DNA from: Flammulina velutipes
Taxonomy: Eukaryota; Basidiomycota; Agaricomycetes; Agaricales; Physalacriaceae
Assembly: GCA_011800155.1 (NCBI GenBank)
Contig: CM022374.1
Location: 2,852,001 to 2,916,000, forward strand
Direction: 5' to 3'
Length of the DNA: 64,000 nt
How positions within the stretch are numbered: position 1 is the stretch's first letter; every line of letters starts with the position of its first letter. This document shows positions 36,905-51,800 of the stretch, piece by piece. The position numbers were made by a program, and so were the translations under genes. The notes under the pieces are model-generated. The model was not told where the DNA came from, did no database searches, and was given only the letters and a program-made list of their open reading frames with translations.

Positions 36905-37196
36905 AGGCTACGTTGTGTGCGCCGCTCCCAAAGCATGAGTGTCTCATTGACCTTTGTACATGTCTTTCACTTGTGGGGTTTAGTACATGCTGCGATGTAT
37001 GCAGTGTAATGGTAGAATGACACATATTTGTGCTATAATAAAACATTGTCTTGATTTTTCCTTCCACCCAAGTAGCAGAATACAATCATATACGACGGTT
37101 CATCGATACGTCTTTACCAGCGTGTCAATAGACGAGAGTTACGAGTAAGTACAACAAACAAAACGAATGCAAGTACAACAATACGACAAATAAAAC

Positions 37197-40100
37197 TTAT
37201 GAAGACGCCGAAGCAGGCGGACTCGAGACGCCCCCACCGCGCTGCATGAATCCGCGAGGCGCAAATGCCCTCCCCCGTCCCCCACGCCCCCGATCTATGA
37301 ATCCATTCCCCCGTCCCCGTCCACGTTCAACGAACCCATTCCCCCTTGCGTGTTCGACGAATCCACTCCCCCTCCCACGTTCAACGAACCCGTTCCCTCT
37401 CCCCCTCTCAACGAACCCACTCCCACTCCCAATCCCCCGTCCCCGACCCCGATCATCAAACCCATTCCCACGTCCCCTCGCCCCACCCCTCGGCATGATA
37501 CTAACCTGTGGTGGAACTTGCTGAGGAGGTTGAGTTGGCTGCTTCGGCCTCCTACACAAAAAAAGTCAGATCTCACCAAGAAAGAAGTAAAAGAAAGACC
37601 CACCCAACCGAAACGACAAACTGCCTCTCCGTCAAGTTCAACACCCCCTCAGGATCCATCACAGCCCCGCGGTACGGAGAACATAGCCCGCCGAGGGTAG
37701 TCCCAGCCATGAACGGAGCATCAAACAACACAGACACAGAAGACGCAGCAGACCTCCCTACTCCCACTCCCACTCCCGGAGTTTCAGGCGCCCCGATCCC
37801 TACAACGATCCCCCTCGCACCCAACCCCCCACCCGCCGCCTCCTCAACGCTCACAACACGATCACCCAGCCCAAACCGCTGACCTCTCAGCCTCTCCCGC
37901 CCATGTCCAGGAAGCAATACCGCCGCACGCGGGATACCCTTGACCATCGCTCTCTTTACTTTACCAGCCCCTTTCGACCCCATCGCCTCCAGCTTCTTGA
38001 CACCCTCCTTGCTCATCCGTTCCACTCCGAGCGGAACCTCCTCCAGCGAACCCACCCCAATCTCCTCTTTCAACCACTTTTTGATAGCTCTCACCGCCTC
38101 CGGTCCTCCCATCTCCTCAGCCTTCGGCATATCCCCAGCAGCCCTTCCCGCCACATCGAAAACGACAGGATATGTGTCCTTGTACCGTCGACAAGCCTGT
38201 ACAGCATCCTCGCTAAACTCCCATCCATTCGCTGCTTTCCTCGAATACCCCACTACCCGTATACCACGTGCCTCGAACTTGAATGACAAGCCAACGTTGA
38301 CCTTGTCTCTCCCAGCGACGACCATGAACGCGCTTGTTACTCTCCCGAGAACACGTCCACTGACTCCCACTCGCTGCGCTGCCTCCCAGCTAGGGTACCA
38401 TCGACCTCCCTCTCCCTGTTCCTCGACTCGCACATCGGGTTCGGGCTCCCCAAACGCGAGAACGACGCTAACTTCGTTCCGTTCTTCATCAACCCCCTCC
38501 ACTCTCCCGACGCCACCATATCCATGCTCTCCCATGAAGAACACCCTCTTCCCACCCAGCTCTTCCTTTACATCCACCGCAGCCCGTTCAACGAACCGTG
38601 AATCCTCCTCGGACGGACAGGTGCGTACCACCATCTGTCCTGGAACGTCCACCTCGCCTACCGCGAACCGCTTGACCAGTCCGCCCGTCTCTGGAACACG
38701 CTCCATCCCTACGACAAGACGTACATGCAGCATCCCTGCTACGTCTCCAATGACCACTCCCCGTTTCTTGGAATACACCTCTTCAATGCGCTCCCCTCGA
38801 GCTCTCCATGCGACAGGGTTATGAGGCGTCCTCAACACCTTGCTTGGTCCTCCTGCGATGAGCTGGGTATGATCCCACCGTCCACCCTCGTCACTAACAC
38901 CGACCACCTTTCCCTCGCGCAGGAATGGCCAGTTGACCCATACCCTTCCGCCTAACGTCGTCTTGAGATCTCCGGCTGGCTCGTCCTTGATGAAAACGAC
39001 GATACTGCGATTACGGCTCTCAGTACCGTGAACGTTGACGCCATGGACACCAAGTACTGCGCTGTGTTTGAGCGTCTTGAGCGACGGGAAGCCAGCGCGC
39101 ATGACGGTATTGTCAATGGTCCTCCGTTTCGGCTTGCTGTCCTCGCCAAAGCCCCATCCACTCCCAGCTCTCGGAGCCCATTCCTTCTCCACACACCCAT
39201 CTTTCGCCAGCGCGGGGAAGAAGCCTGGTAAGGGAGACGCATAGAACCCGCCTTCTCCGACAGCAAAGACGCGACTGGTTCCCCTTGAATTCCTCTTGCG
39301 CTCCTCTCCGGTCAACATATGCTCGACGTGGTGCATGGCAGCGCGCATGACGTTAACGTCGATAAAGGGGATCTTGACGACGGCTTCCCACTCTGCCTTT
39401 TTGCCGTTCATGTCTTGTTCGAACTCGGCGGGGTAAAAGTGGCGAATGGACGACGTGGGTGAGGACATGAGTTCCTGTTATGCAAGTTAGAGGATAGTAG
39501 AGCGCATATAGACGACGTACTCTGAAGCATGTAGGAACGAGCGTCCCACTGGCGACGGGCAGTACACCCATGAGCTGCTCGAACGGCTTGAATGGCTCGC
39601 CAAGGTCGAACGTTAGCTCGAGCGAAGCGATATCGGTAAGATCTAGAAACATTAGATATGCGTAGCAGTAACAAGGAAAACTCACCTCCGACACGGGGGG
39701 CATAATGCCAGGTATAGAACCATCCCCAGCTGGGAACACCGCGGTAGTAGTAGTACATGACCCACTGGAGGCCTTGGACGTATCCCTTGACGAGGTCGCG
39801 AACTTCGGATGGATCGCGGAAACCCAGCTTGTCGCGATAGTACTCTCTCCTCCACTCAGCCATGGCAGCGTTGACCCTCCCCTCCTCTCTCTCCTCGAAC
39901 GTGCCCTCTGGCTGAACGGCTGCTCTGGCGTACTTGCGAAGAACGCGTTCGATGGCCTCCTGACCCTCCTCCTCGCTCTCTGATTCACTCTCACTCTCGC
40001 TCTCTGGGGGTTCGTCGGCATCCTCGTCAATGACGGCGGCTGCGATAGGCTCGACCGCAGCGCCGGGTACGCCTCTCGTCCTTGCTGGTTTCCTGATGAC

Positions 40101-40632
40101 GAGATGGTTGACCTCGCCCTCCCATGCGTCCCACTCTGCGACCAAGCCAAGGTCTGCGGTGAGTTCACCGAGGAACTTGCGATCGCCCGCGGCAAAGTCG
40201 TTGACGAGGCTGATATGGCGGTCAGCCGACAGGACAAAGTCGTGGATCTTTTCAAAGAGGACGCGCTGGGCGGGAGTGACGGTCAAGCCGCCTTGTTTGA
40301 CAGGGATGACGTCGCGTTTGCCGTTCAACCAACCCACGTCGCCGCGCTCTCTCTCCCAGACCTCTCTCTCCCACTCTCCCAGCTTGGCAAACACGGCCTG
40401 GAGACGCGGCAGGCGGATGGTACCCGTCTCGTCTGTGAGATACGGGTCCTCGCCGTCGCCGACGACAGCCTTGTATCCGTCGAATATCCTCTCGAGCGCC
40501 TGGTCGTGAATATGCAGGTCCGGCAGATGCGGCAAAAAGTCGTTGCCTACGAACATGCAGAGCAACACGAGGTCGTTGATGAGACGCTCCCAAACTCAAG
40601 CTCGAGGTACTCCCGTAGGAGCTAGAACGGCG
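37197..40632 (-). pseudogene. XRN1: XRN1 copy 4: truncated, but open reading frame from the breakpoint to the stop
   Basis: Exons 39686 to about 40632, 39521-39642, 37604-39474 and 37197-37551. Unlike copies 2, 3 and 5 it has six G near 39697, as in the full-length gene, so the frame runs on through every intron. From the first internal ATG (40554-40556, M-F-V-G-N-D) to TAA it would encode about 1,072 residues: the GNDFLPHLP motif, D1-D4 and the RG tail, but not the catalytic N-terminal region. No promoter is identifiable; transcription would have to start in the spacer. It is formally a pseudogene, but it could make an inactive XRN1 fragment. Confidence 0.9.
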
Positions 40633-41515
40633 CGTCGATTTCTTACATGCAGTATATTAGCATATACATGTACTCGATGTATGCCACGCACCGTGTCCAA
40701 ATATATGCGGACGTTCCACTTCATCCTAATCCGGACGACGGGTCTGCGACGCGTTGATGTTGGAGATGAAAAGATAAGCTGATCTGATGACATAATGACA
40801 TAATTAGACGCGCTTGCTGCTTAGACTTGTGGATGTGCTGGACTAGAATATACCATAAAAGGTGCGTTGAAATGCCGCGGCAAAAATCGCGAGTATGGGT
40901 TTTCATGGTACATTCGTAGTTTTGCTAGAGGAGCACAGTCACGTGACTGCGCTCCTCGGAAATGACTACCCTAACTACTACTACAAGGTATTATAGGGTT
41001 GCGCCACACGAGGACGCGGGAGAATGCTACAGTATCCGTGGAGTGGCGCCACACTGTTCCATGGAATCGACGTGGTTTCTACAAGTAGATCGTAAGCGAA
41101 ACCATTCAAACGATACGAAAACAACTTACCGAACTGTCTCGACTTGTCCAGAACGTCCAAAACGTCGAAATCTGTCAAGGTCAACTATGGGCAAGATACA
41201 GACATACCACTCGACCCAAAAGGGTCCATTCACACGTCTCGTCGACAAGACAGATCTACGGAATGGTTAGTAATTGCATAGTCCTAACGGTCTGCGCACA
41301 CACCTTTGAACTCGCGCGGCGCACGGGGCCCGTCGTCGGCTCCTCGTATCGACTGGTTTCGCGTGGCTTTATCCTTGTCTTTGCTGCAACGTGCAGCAAA
41401 CATGGTCCCGCGAAGAAGCAAACATCAAAACCTATGAAATGTGTTAGTACCATATTTTCGCCTTGTGAAAACATGACGTACAGGAGGGGGAATGGATACG
41501 AGGCGTTGACGTCTA

Positions 41516-43908
41516 TCAGAGACGACGACGGAACGACATGACGAGTCCCTTTTGGCGAGGTCCGACCCCGTTGGATACACTACATCTCCCGGGGGTATAA
41601 GCGGACATGTCCTAAATAAAACATTAGCGTCAGTAAAAGCTATAGTGTTCGCTTGGGCGAATACATACCTACATAGATGAGTGTCCTGCTGCATCGCCTT
41701 CGGTACGTAGTGCTAACAACGATCTAAGAAACGACGAAATGGTCAAAACAAAGATTGGACATGAAAACATCAAGAACATACCTTGAGCGTGTCGTGGATT
41801 AATCGTTTGCATGGAATATGCATCGCCTATCGCATGCGTAGCGATACAGCGCATTAGAGAGACGTGCAGAACATCAACAGACATCCATGCACCATGCCCC
41901 GGAGATATAGTACGCTTCCGGCATGATATACCTGCAGGAAACGTCAACAAAACATTTTAAAACAATGTAAGAGACACATACCAACGATCCAGTTCTATCC
42001 CAGCCTGCCCAAACACAAAATCGCCATAGTGTGGCGCACCCCGCGCGACGAAATCAACACTACGGACATGGGGAAGGACCCGGGAGTGCTGTATCGTCTT
42101 CATAACGTCTAAACGACGTCTTATCCATTCAGTACATCTGCGCGGGGCATTAGAAAGAAGACACAGATCCAAGGGGAATAGACTTACCGGGACAGCATCC
42201 AGCGCCATTCGGACGGTCCCCAGACCTTCCGTAGTGATGGTACTTGATAGACGTAGACACACAGTCAATGCGACGCCGGAATAGGTCGGGTTTGAGGTAG
42301 GTCTTGTCCAAATAATGTCCCGGGCAGGCGGAAATCCATACCCACACAAGCTAGACATAAACCATGAGGACAAAGCGAAGCGTAGCATTAGACGAATGCA
42401 TACCTTGTATTACACCTCCAGCATGGCTTCGCATAGCATAGCAAGCGGTCGTCACAACTAAGAACAGCCGGAAGAAAGTCAGTACGAGTATTGGAGGTAA
42501 GAGGGTAAGGAACGTACCTGTTCCATGCATTCAAGGCATCGTTTAGAATCGATATAAGTATCGCAGCGCGTATCAGGTGCTACGGGCCCATGGTGACGTC
42601 CACAGCAGTTGTTTGAATGTTGATGCAGCGGCCGGGGAGAGAGGGGTGTGAATAGCACAAGAGATCTTTACACAACGTCAATTAAATTCGATAACAAGCG
42701 ATATAAAAGTGCTTACCAATGCTCAAGACCACTCCCGGGACCGCGGAACATGAATTCGCCGATGTGTGGCGCACGCGCGGGGCGAAATCGGCAAGATGGG
42801 CACGGGAACACTGGAGATACATCCTAGAACACCTGAAATCGAATAGAAACGTGTTCGCATAGCTGTACAGAACGTTAGAGCAGCCTTTAACGTGGATAAA
42901 GTGTATACTTACAAGCCGTATGACTGGCTCGCGCGTCGTTGATCCATCACATTGTCATCTGTCTGGTACAGCGAACGGCAGGTGTATCTAAAAGGATGAA
43001 ATCGTGAGTGTGGAACGAAGCAAACCATAATGAAAGAACACGTACCATGCCAACGGCATAGGCATCGTATCCAGGCATCCGGCTCGTTTAGTTGGTCAAC
43101 AAGCTATAAACAACACGTCAGTAAGAGAAAGTGTTGCCTTTGAATGATGTACCCACTGTTCGCGAGCAGGCGATGATGGTGGTCGTAACAAAAGACTGTA
43201 TACGACCACATGGTGAAGGAATCACGTCCTGATGATAACGTTAGCGAAGCGCCGTTAGAGAAATATGAAGCAGACACGCACCCGTCAGTGATATCTACAG
43301 CAAACGAACATGAGACGGCGACGCGCGCGCTGCAGCTAAGGGTAACGATTAGAAAATAAACTAGTGGAGACACTGCAGAACGTACCATGACTCCCGCGCG
43401 CTGGTGATTCAAGCTTTGAATGAGGTGAGGTGAAGCAATAAGAACTTGCGAACAACATGAGACTGTCAACATGTCAGCAATGATACCAAGAGATTGTAAG
43501 CAGTACATACCTCTCAAATTTTCGAACAAAACAAGATGCGGAGGACGATGAGGGTGAACCACAGTGCTGCGTGGCATACATCCGAGCGCAATGTTTTCAT
43601 GCACATGAGAAGCGCATTGAGCGCCTATAGACATGTTAGAAGGGTTTTTCAGTTCATGGAAAGGGAAGGACTGACCAACGGGAGCAGCAAGACATGCTTG
43701 TTCGCAGTACCGATGTGCGCGGAATGCATTCCACAGACGAGTAAGTCGAGTCGAAGACAGCATAGGTGGGAATCTAGAAGGAAAGAATGAGGAAGAGAGC
43801 CATAAATAAGAGAGAAACATACCATGGCGCACACATCCCAATTGGGAAGGTAGTGGTATGAGGACAAGAGACGAATACCCAGACCGCAGGAGAACGAGAC
43901 ACTCTCAT
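41516..43908 (-). pseudogene. Many-exon minus-strand gene, apparently decayed (unit 4)
   Basis: Equivalent of 6590-8981. An extra G at 41591-41595 falls in the last exon and changes where its frame stops. Confidence 0.45.
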
Positions 43909-44949
43909 GCAGGGAGCTATCGGGAGGCGAGACACATTACGGGAGACCTCGACTCTTTTTTTCTGCGCATTTCCACGACAACGGTCTTCGTCCAGACCAT
44001 CACGGGTAAGTCCTTTTTTTTCGTCGCGTCTCCTTGGTTTCACAATGATTCGTCTAGGCTCGAAAAACTCCCTCTCCTTGTGGCGACGACTCTCATTGTC
44101 CGAATTGTTCCAACGTCGTAGGGATTCAAACAGAGAAGGTGAGTGTTGGAGAGAACTCTTCACATCGTCTTACATACTTCCCGTCCTTGACAGCTCCAAG
44201 TCAACGGACAATATATATGCTCATGGTTGTCATCCGACACGGTGAGTTTGTCGCCAATTCATGCCAACATATCCCGCTCTCTCAAGGTAGGTCGTCTCTA
44301 CATATTGTTGAACCATCCTGATGCCATTCAGGTTGACCACGTATTTTGGAACCAGGAGGACGGCATTCACGTTCAACGTAGGACGGGAGAAAATGTGCGT
44401 CTTTTTCACACTTCCCATTCAAGAATTTAACATTGTTACATAGTGCAACTACAAGACAGCGCGGGACATACAAACAACAGTGCTATCTCGTCGCTATCCC
44501 TTCGGAGATTCAATATCATGGTGCGCTGCAATTTGATTCCTAACATCTTGTTCTCATTCTGCGACAGACAGCAGATTTGCGTGTAAAATCTACCATTGTT
44601 GTCATCTGTCGGTCAAGGTACGAGTCCTTCCTCCAACGGAAATCAAGAACCGAACTCATCATTCTTCTAGATGACATCAATAGAATGTTGCGAATGTGCG
44701 ACAATCGACCCAGCTCCAGATCCCGAAGATCATCCTGTGGCGGCTTTGGCCACCTCCACCCGTCTCGCCTGGATGCCTGACCTCTATTTTCCACGGACTT
44801 CCCGTTTCGGTCCTCTGGAAATCCCCGTAGAGACGGAAAATGACGGTCATCATTTCCCGTGCATGCAGTGCGAGTTATCCCGTCTCTCCTTTCGTCACTT
44901 GCTAACTTCCTCTGATTCAGGGTTCATCTTTTTTCTTCCGTTGCACTAG
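43907..44949 (+). CDS. Cys/His-rich protein of about 245 residues (unit 4)
   Basis: Same seven exons as 8980-10022, offset 34,927. Confidence 0.58.
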
Positions 44950-46510
44950 CTACAAGTCTTTCAAGTTGGTAGTTAGTAGAACCTTAGTTACTCTGTTTCC
45001 GACTGTAGAAAGTATGTAGAATCAATCAGAATGCTTCAAAAACCCTTCGAAAATGAGTTTGATAGGCCAAGTCCCGCCAAAATGCAATCGCGCCGTGGGC
45101 GGGATTTCGCGCTCAGAGTGCTCGGGATAGTGCTCAGAGCTTAATGTATCACAGTATTGTATGTAGTATAGATGAACGTAGCCGTCTGTGTGGATATATA
45201 GCCTACTGTATCATATGAACGATAAAAACTCGAAAAACTGAAAAGTCGAACAAAGATATGCATTGCAAGAGTGGATTGCCCTAACGCCACACGATTTCGG
45301 CTTATTCCGCTCCTCCGAATACAGTCTCGGCAGTGGAATTACATATATTGGTACTGGAAAAATGAATTCCGATGGTTAGATGGACAGTCCGTTGCCGGGG
45401 GACATGGCAAATCATTCCGTTTACTGTTAACGATATGAGCGGGAGCGTGATGTTGGATCCCACCGGATAGACCTGAGATGGCTCGGATATTGCAGCGACT
45501 ATGAAGAAACATACATTCAATAATGATTTAGATCATTTCAATAAATGTAGAGGTCGGAATAAGCTTGAATGTGCTATTTGAACTATCACACCGTATTCCG
45601 ATGAGCTCGTGGAATGCAAACACCTTGGTTTCGCCTGGAACCATCTTTTATTTGATATATGTTGACCTTCCGATGTGTCCGAAGGGGTGGATTGTCGTAC
45701 TACACGTCCACTCTCGTCGAGCTATCGACGTGCCCAGTCGCGTGGGCATTAATCTTATCTATGACACAATTATTTCGCGTCTCATTCGTGTCCGCTGATT
45801 CGAACTGCTTCCACACAACAGAACGAGCAAAAAAGTTAAACGAGCACATATATAATCCATTTATATAGATAATCAAACTATTCAACAACCTTGCAATGAG
45901 AGTATCATGTAGAATACATGAACACCACCAACGAGGCTAATGCTCGTGGGTGGTACAGATATTGAAGGCATGTCTGACGGGCTTTGAATGCCGCAATACG
46001 TGATCGGTATGATGTGCTGTGGCGTCCAATTTTGACCCGTGTCTCCTGGCCACCGCTGGAAGTGTCCATTAGCCTGGACGTGAAATAGCATCTTCCAGGC
46101 TAGCAGCGGTCGCAAAGATACGGGCGGGCATCAGTTCCCATCAGGGTCTGATGGGAGACCATGGATCACGGTCCAGGCCATGGATTGGGCTGGACGAACG
46201 GCGGAAAATAGTCGATGGGAGGAGGAGGAGAGGTGGCAAGAAGTGTGTATAGAGATAGTACAACCAACGCGGGGACAGCATTAGCGCCACAATCAGAGGT
46301 CACTTTGACTAGGAAATGTATACATCAGTGCCCCGCAACACTGGAGTATAGCGATATTGAAGATTCCGCTGCCAAGGGCTAGCATTGGCCTAGCCGAAAC
46401 TTCCGATTTTCAATCGTTTGCTTTTGCTCTAGACCGTACGAATGACACATCTTCCACTACATACTGCTCACTCAGCAACGTTCTAGGCAGGCGTTGTACG
46501 GGTATATAAG

Positions 46511-47059
46511 ATGAGCTGGGTTGAGGAGGTAGTCATCATTCCACCTCTTCCTTTCCAATCCTATCTCTTGCATTCAACTGTATTTCCTCTGCCCTACTGC
46601 TATACCACTCTCTCATTGTCACCAATCGCGTCGAAACATCCCTCGAGGATTGCTCTTGACGCGTCGGACACTGATCACGGGACGGCATCAATACACGTGA
46701 GTCCGTCCGTGATCATGTTTGTTGATTTCTTACCATCACTTCCCGTGCTTACGACTCTCTCCTAGGCCACGTCGCATACCGCAGGTGAGCTTACATTTCT
46801 ATCTTTGCTAATGTTGACATTTTATAGCGCACACTGGGTACGATGGATACGTCGACATTGGTGCGTATCCAGCTTTTCATATTGCTTTTCTATTAACACA
46901 ACGTCAGAACATCATACACAACTATGGTGCTACGTCCATGTTCAATATCGACTGACAGCAAGATTCTTAGTACGCTGTCATTCCATTCCTTTCCCAAAAT
47001 CTAATGCCGCGCACATAGCCTCCCGCAAATTGGCCAACGTCGTCCTAAAGGACGACTAG
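46511..47059 (+). CDS. 129-residue protein with micro-exons (unit 4)
   Basis: Same four exons as 11582-12130, offset 34,929. Confidence 0.43.
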
Positions 47060-47299
47060 TCGGTATACCGACTTGGCTCAATTGTGCGCTCGGTATGTCT
47101 TTATTTCGTTTATTTCTTATACTGACTACATGAAAAAAAGCAATATTTTCCTGTCCGACAATATCAACCGCGCGTACTTGGCTACGTGCAGGACCATCGT
47201 ACTGGCATGACCTGGGATGTTGTTACTGAACGCTATAGAGTGTAAAAGGTATGTTATTACTATTGACGCACTCCCTATACTCAGCTCATAATATACCAG

Positions 47300-48014
47300 C
47301 TCGACGAACCCGTTCATTACCATCTTACCACCACCTTGCCAACTCTTCCTCAACGCACGCTGCGCGGACGGGTATGAAACTTCGCACATCTTGTCTTTGC
47401 ATCCAATAGACAGTTTTTGTCTACTCAGAATGGTCCTCGTCGACCGCGCTGTCGATGCATGGCGCGTTTCACTCATTTTGGTTGAGATTAGGCAGGAGAG
47501 CAGAATAGGGCACCTCAGCTCCCTTTTGGCGACGATTATTAGCCGAATACATGAAGGATGCAGCGCTGGTAGTACGGGAGCACCAGGATTTATGGTCATC
47601 CCGCACCAGGTGCGTTTGTGTGGCGCATTTAAAAATGTTGCTAATCTATATCTTCAGTTATCTCGCTGTGATCATCCCACAGCCATGAGGACTCAACTTA
47701 GACATGTTTCTGACCCTTCTCGTTGTGTCAGACCGACCCTCACTGCCGTCGTTCTGCACGCACGCTGTCCCAGTTCATTTCCCTGCTTTTACCAACAATA
47801 TATTTGTGACCGTGTGTCGGATCGACTTACCGCTTGGAGCGCCTCACGTTTACATTTATCCCATGGCATTCGCTTGCTCGGAATAGCCATCGTTGAAGAT
47901 GATACTTCTGCGGACTCTGTTTCGCAATCTTGGCAGCTCTTTGCGCGCGCGGGCGGAATCGGGCACTACAACTCTCTTTCGCTGGCGATATTGGATCTCA
48001 TACATGAAGGATGA
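47300..48014 (+). CDS. Repeat-bearing exons (unit 4, 5' end uncertain)
   Basis: Same exons as 12371-13085. Confidence 0.38.
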
Positions 48015-48549
48015 AGGGTTAGTAGTATGGGAGCGCCAGGACTCACGATCGTCCCGCAGCAGGTATGTTTACATGGCAGAATCAAACATCTGGCTAATCT
48101 GGATCTTTAGGTTCATGAGTCTGACCGTTCTACTGACTTGCACACCATACATAGATATATCTCTGACTGTGACCGTTGTCTCAGGCTCACTCTCGCTGTC
48201 GCCGTCATGCACGCAGGATGTCTGCACCGATCAATGGTCTTCAAACACCAATATCTTCATCGCCACGTATCGGATGGACCTAGGACTCGAACTACCTCAT
48301 GTTTACGTTTATCTAATGGGTTTCGCTTGCTCAGAATCACGCTCGACAATGATACGCACACGCGGCCTCTGTTTCGCCGTGGTCGGAGATGTTCCCTTGG
48401 GAGGATGGAATACTGGACCTACGGCCCGCGTCTCTGTGCCGTTTGTAGCCAAATAGGGAGAGGCTGACGGTCTAGCGGTATAGGAGCTCTCAGATAGATG
48501 CTGTCTTTGCTGCAAGTACATCAATGTGGCGCACTTGTTATATTTTGCT
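47424..48549 (+). repeat. 453-bp tandem repeat (unit 4)
   Basis: Copy of 12495-13620. Confidence 0.83.
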
Positions 48550-48841
48550 AGGCTACGTTGTGTGCGCCGCTCCCAAAGCATGAGTGTCTCATTGACCTTT
48601 GTACATGTCTTTCACTTGTGGGGTTTAGTACATGCTGCGATGTATGCAGTGTAATGGTAGAATGACACATATTTGTGCTATAATAAAACATTGTCTTGAT
48701 TTTTCCTTCCACCCAAGTAGCAGAATACAATCATATACGACGGTTCATCGATACGTCTTTACCAGCGTGTCAATAGACGAGAGTTACGAGTAAGTACAAC
48801 AAACAAAACGAATGCAAGTACAACAATACGACAAATAAAAC

Positions 48842-51800
48842 TTATGAAGACGCCGAAGCAGGCGGACTCGAGACGCCCCCACCGCGCTGCATGAATCCGC
48901 GAGGCGCAAATGCCCTCCCCGTCCCCCACGCCCCCGATCTATGAATCCATTCCCCCGTCCCCGTCCACGTTCAACGAACCCATTCCCCCTTGCGTGTTCG
49001 ACGAATCCACTCCCCCTCCCACGTTCAACGAACCCGTTCCTCTCCCCCTCTCAACGAACCCACTCCCACTCCCAATCCCCCGTCCCCGACCCCGATCATC
49101 AAACCCATTCCCACGTCCCCTCGCCCCACCCCTCGGCATGATACTAACCTGTGGTGGAACTTGCTGAGGAGGTTGAGTTGGCTGCTTCGGCCTCCTACAC
49201 AAAAAAAGTCAGATCTCACCAAGAAAGAAGTAAAAGAAAGACCCACCCAACCGAAACGACAAACTGCCTCTCCGTCAAGTTCAACACCCCCTCAGGATCC
49301 ATCACAGCCCCGCGGTACGGAGAACATAGCCCGCCGAGGGTAGTCCCAGCCATGAACGGAGCATCAAACAACACAGACACAGAAGACGCAGCAGACCTCC
49401 CTACTCCCACTCCCACTCCCGGAGTTTCAGGCGCCCCGATCCCTACAACGATCCCCCTCGCACCCAACCCCCCACCCGCCGCCTCCTCAACGCTCACAAC
49501 ACGATCACCCAGCCCAAACCGCTGACCTCTCAGCCTCTCCCGCCCATGTCCAGGAAGCAATACCGCCGCACGCGGGATACCCTTGACCATCGCTCTCTTT
49601 ACTTTACCAGCCCCTTTCGACCCCATCGCCTCCAGCTTCTTGACACCCTCCTTGCTCATCCGTTCCACTCCGAGCGGAACCTCCTCCAGCGAACCCACCC
49701 CAATCTCCTCTTTCAACCACTTTTTGATAGCTCTCACCGCCTCCGGTCCTCCCATCTCCTCAGCCTTCGGCATATCCCCAGCAGCCCTTCCCGCCACATC
49801 GAAAACGACAGGATATGTGTCCTTGTACCGTCGACAAGCCTGTACAGCATCCTCGCTAAACTCCCATCCATTCGCTGCTTTCCTCGAATACCCCACTACC
49901 CGTATACCACGTGCCTCGAACTTGAATGACAAGCCAACGTTGACCTTGTCTCTCCCAGCGACGACCATGAACGCGCTTGTTACTCTCCCGAGAACACGTC
50001 CACTGACTCCCACTCGCTGCGCTGCCTCCCAGCTAGGGTACCATCGACCTCCCTCTCCCTGTTCCTCGACTCGCACATCGGGTTCGGGCTCCCCAAACGC
50101 GAGAACGACGCTAACTTCGTTCCGTTCTTCATCAACCCCCTCCACTCTCCCGACGCCACCATATCCATGCTCTCCCATGAAGAACACCCTCTTCCCACCC
50201 AGCTCTTCCTTTACATCCACCGCAGCCCGTTCAACGAACCGTGAATCCTCCTCGGACGGACAGGTGCGTACCACCATCTGTCCTGGAACGTCCACCTCGC
50301 CTACCGCGAACCGCTTGACCAGTCCGCCCGTCTCTGGAACACGCTCCATCCCTACGACAAGACGTACATGCAGCATCCCTGCTACGTCTCCAATGACCAC
50401 TCCCCGTTTCTTGGAATACACCTCTTCAATGCGCTCCCCTCGAGCTCTCCATGCGACAGGGTTATGAGGCGTCCTCAACACCTTGCTTGGTCCTCCTGCG
50501 ATGAGCTGGGTATGATCCCACCGTCCACCCTCGTCACTAACACCGACCACCTTTCCCTCGCGCAGGAATGGCCAGTTGACCCATACCCTTCCGCCTAACG
50601 TCGTCTTGAGATCTCCGGCTGGCTCGTCCTTGATGAAAACGACGATACTGCGATTACGGCTCTCAGTACCGTGAACGTTGACGCCATGGACACCAAGTAC
50701 TGCGCTGTGTTTGAGCGTCTTGAGCGACGGGAAGCCAGCGCGCATGACGGTATTGTCAATGGTCCTCCGTTTCGGCTTGCTGTCCTCGCCAAAGCCCCAT
50801 CCACTCCCAGCTCTCGGAGCCCATTCCTTCTCCACACACCCATCTTTCGCCAGCGCGGGGAAGAAGCCTGGTAAGGGAGACGCATAGAACCCGCCTTCTC
50901 CGACAGCAAAGACGCGACTGGTTCCCCTTGAATTCCTCTTGCGCTCCTCTCCGGTCAACATATGCTCGACGTGGTGCATGGCAGCGCGCATGACGTTAAC
51001 GTCGATAAAGGGGATCTTGACGACGGCTTCCCACTCTGCCTTTTTGCCGTTCATGTCTTGTTCGAACTCGGCGGGGTAAAAGTGGCGAATGGACGACGTG
51101 GGTGAGGACATGAGTTCCTGTTATGCAAGTTAGAGGATAGTAGAGCGCATATAGACGACGTACTCTGAAGCATGTAGGAACGAGCGTCCCACTGGCGACG
51201 GGCAGTACACCCATGAGCTGCTCGAACGGCTTGAATGGCTCGCCAAGGTCGAACGTTAGCTCGAGCGAAGCGATATCGGTAAGATCTAGAAACATTAGAT
51301 ATGCGTAGCAGTAACAAGGAAAACTCACCTCCGACACGGGGGCATAATGCCAGGTATAGAACCATCCCCAGCTGGGAACACCGCGGTAGTAGTAGTACAT
51401 GACCCACTGGAGGCCTTGGACGTATCCCTTGACGAGGTCGCGAACTTCGGATGGATCGCGGAAACCCAGCTTGTCGCGATAGTACTCTCTCCTCCACTCA
51501 GCCATGGCAGCGTTGACCCTCCCCTCCTCTCTCTCCTCGAACGTGCCCTCTGGCTGAACGGCTGCTCTGGCGTACTTGCGAAGAACGCGTTCGATGGCCT
51601 CCTGACCCTCCTCCTCGCTCTCTGATTCACTCTCACTCTCGCTCTCTGGGGTTCGTCGGCATCCTCGTCAATGACGGCGGCTGCGATAGGCTCGACCGCA
51701 GCGCCGGGTACGCCTCTCGTCCTTGCTGGTTTCCTGATGACGAGATGGTTGACCTCGCCCTCCCATGCGTCCCACTCTGCGACCAAGCCAAGGTCTGCGG

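Larger units (their letters stand above)
25493..37134. repeat. Tandem-array unit 3
   Basis: 11,642 bp. One G fewer at 33753-33756, a variant shared with unit 5 but not with units 1, 2 and 4. Confidence 0.95.
37135..48779. repeat. Tandem-array unit 4
   Basis: 11,645 bp. Has six G near 39697 (in-frame XRN1) and an extra G at 41591-41595, the latter shared with unit 5. Confidence 0.95.
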
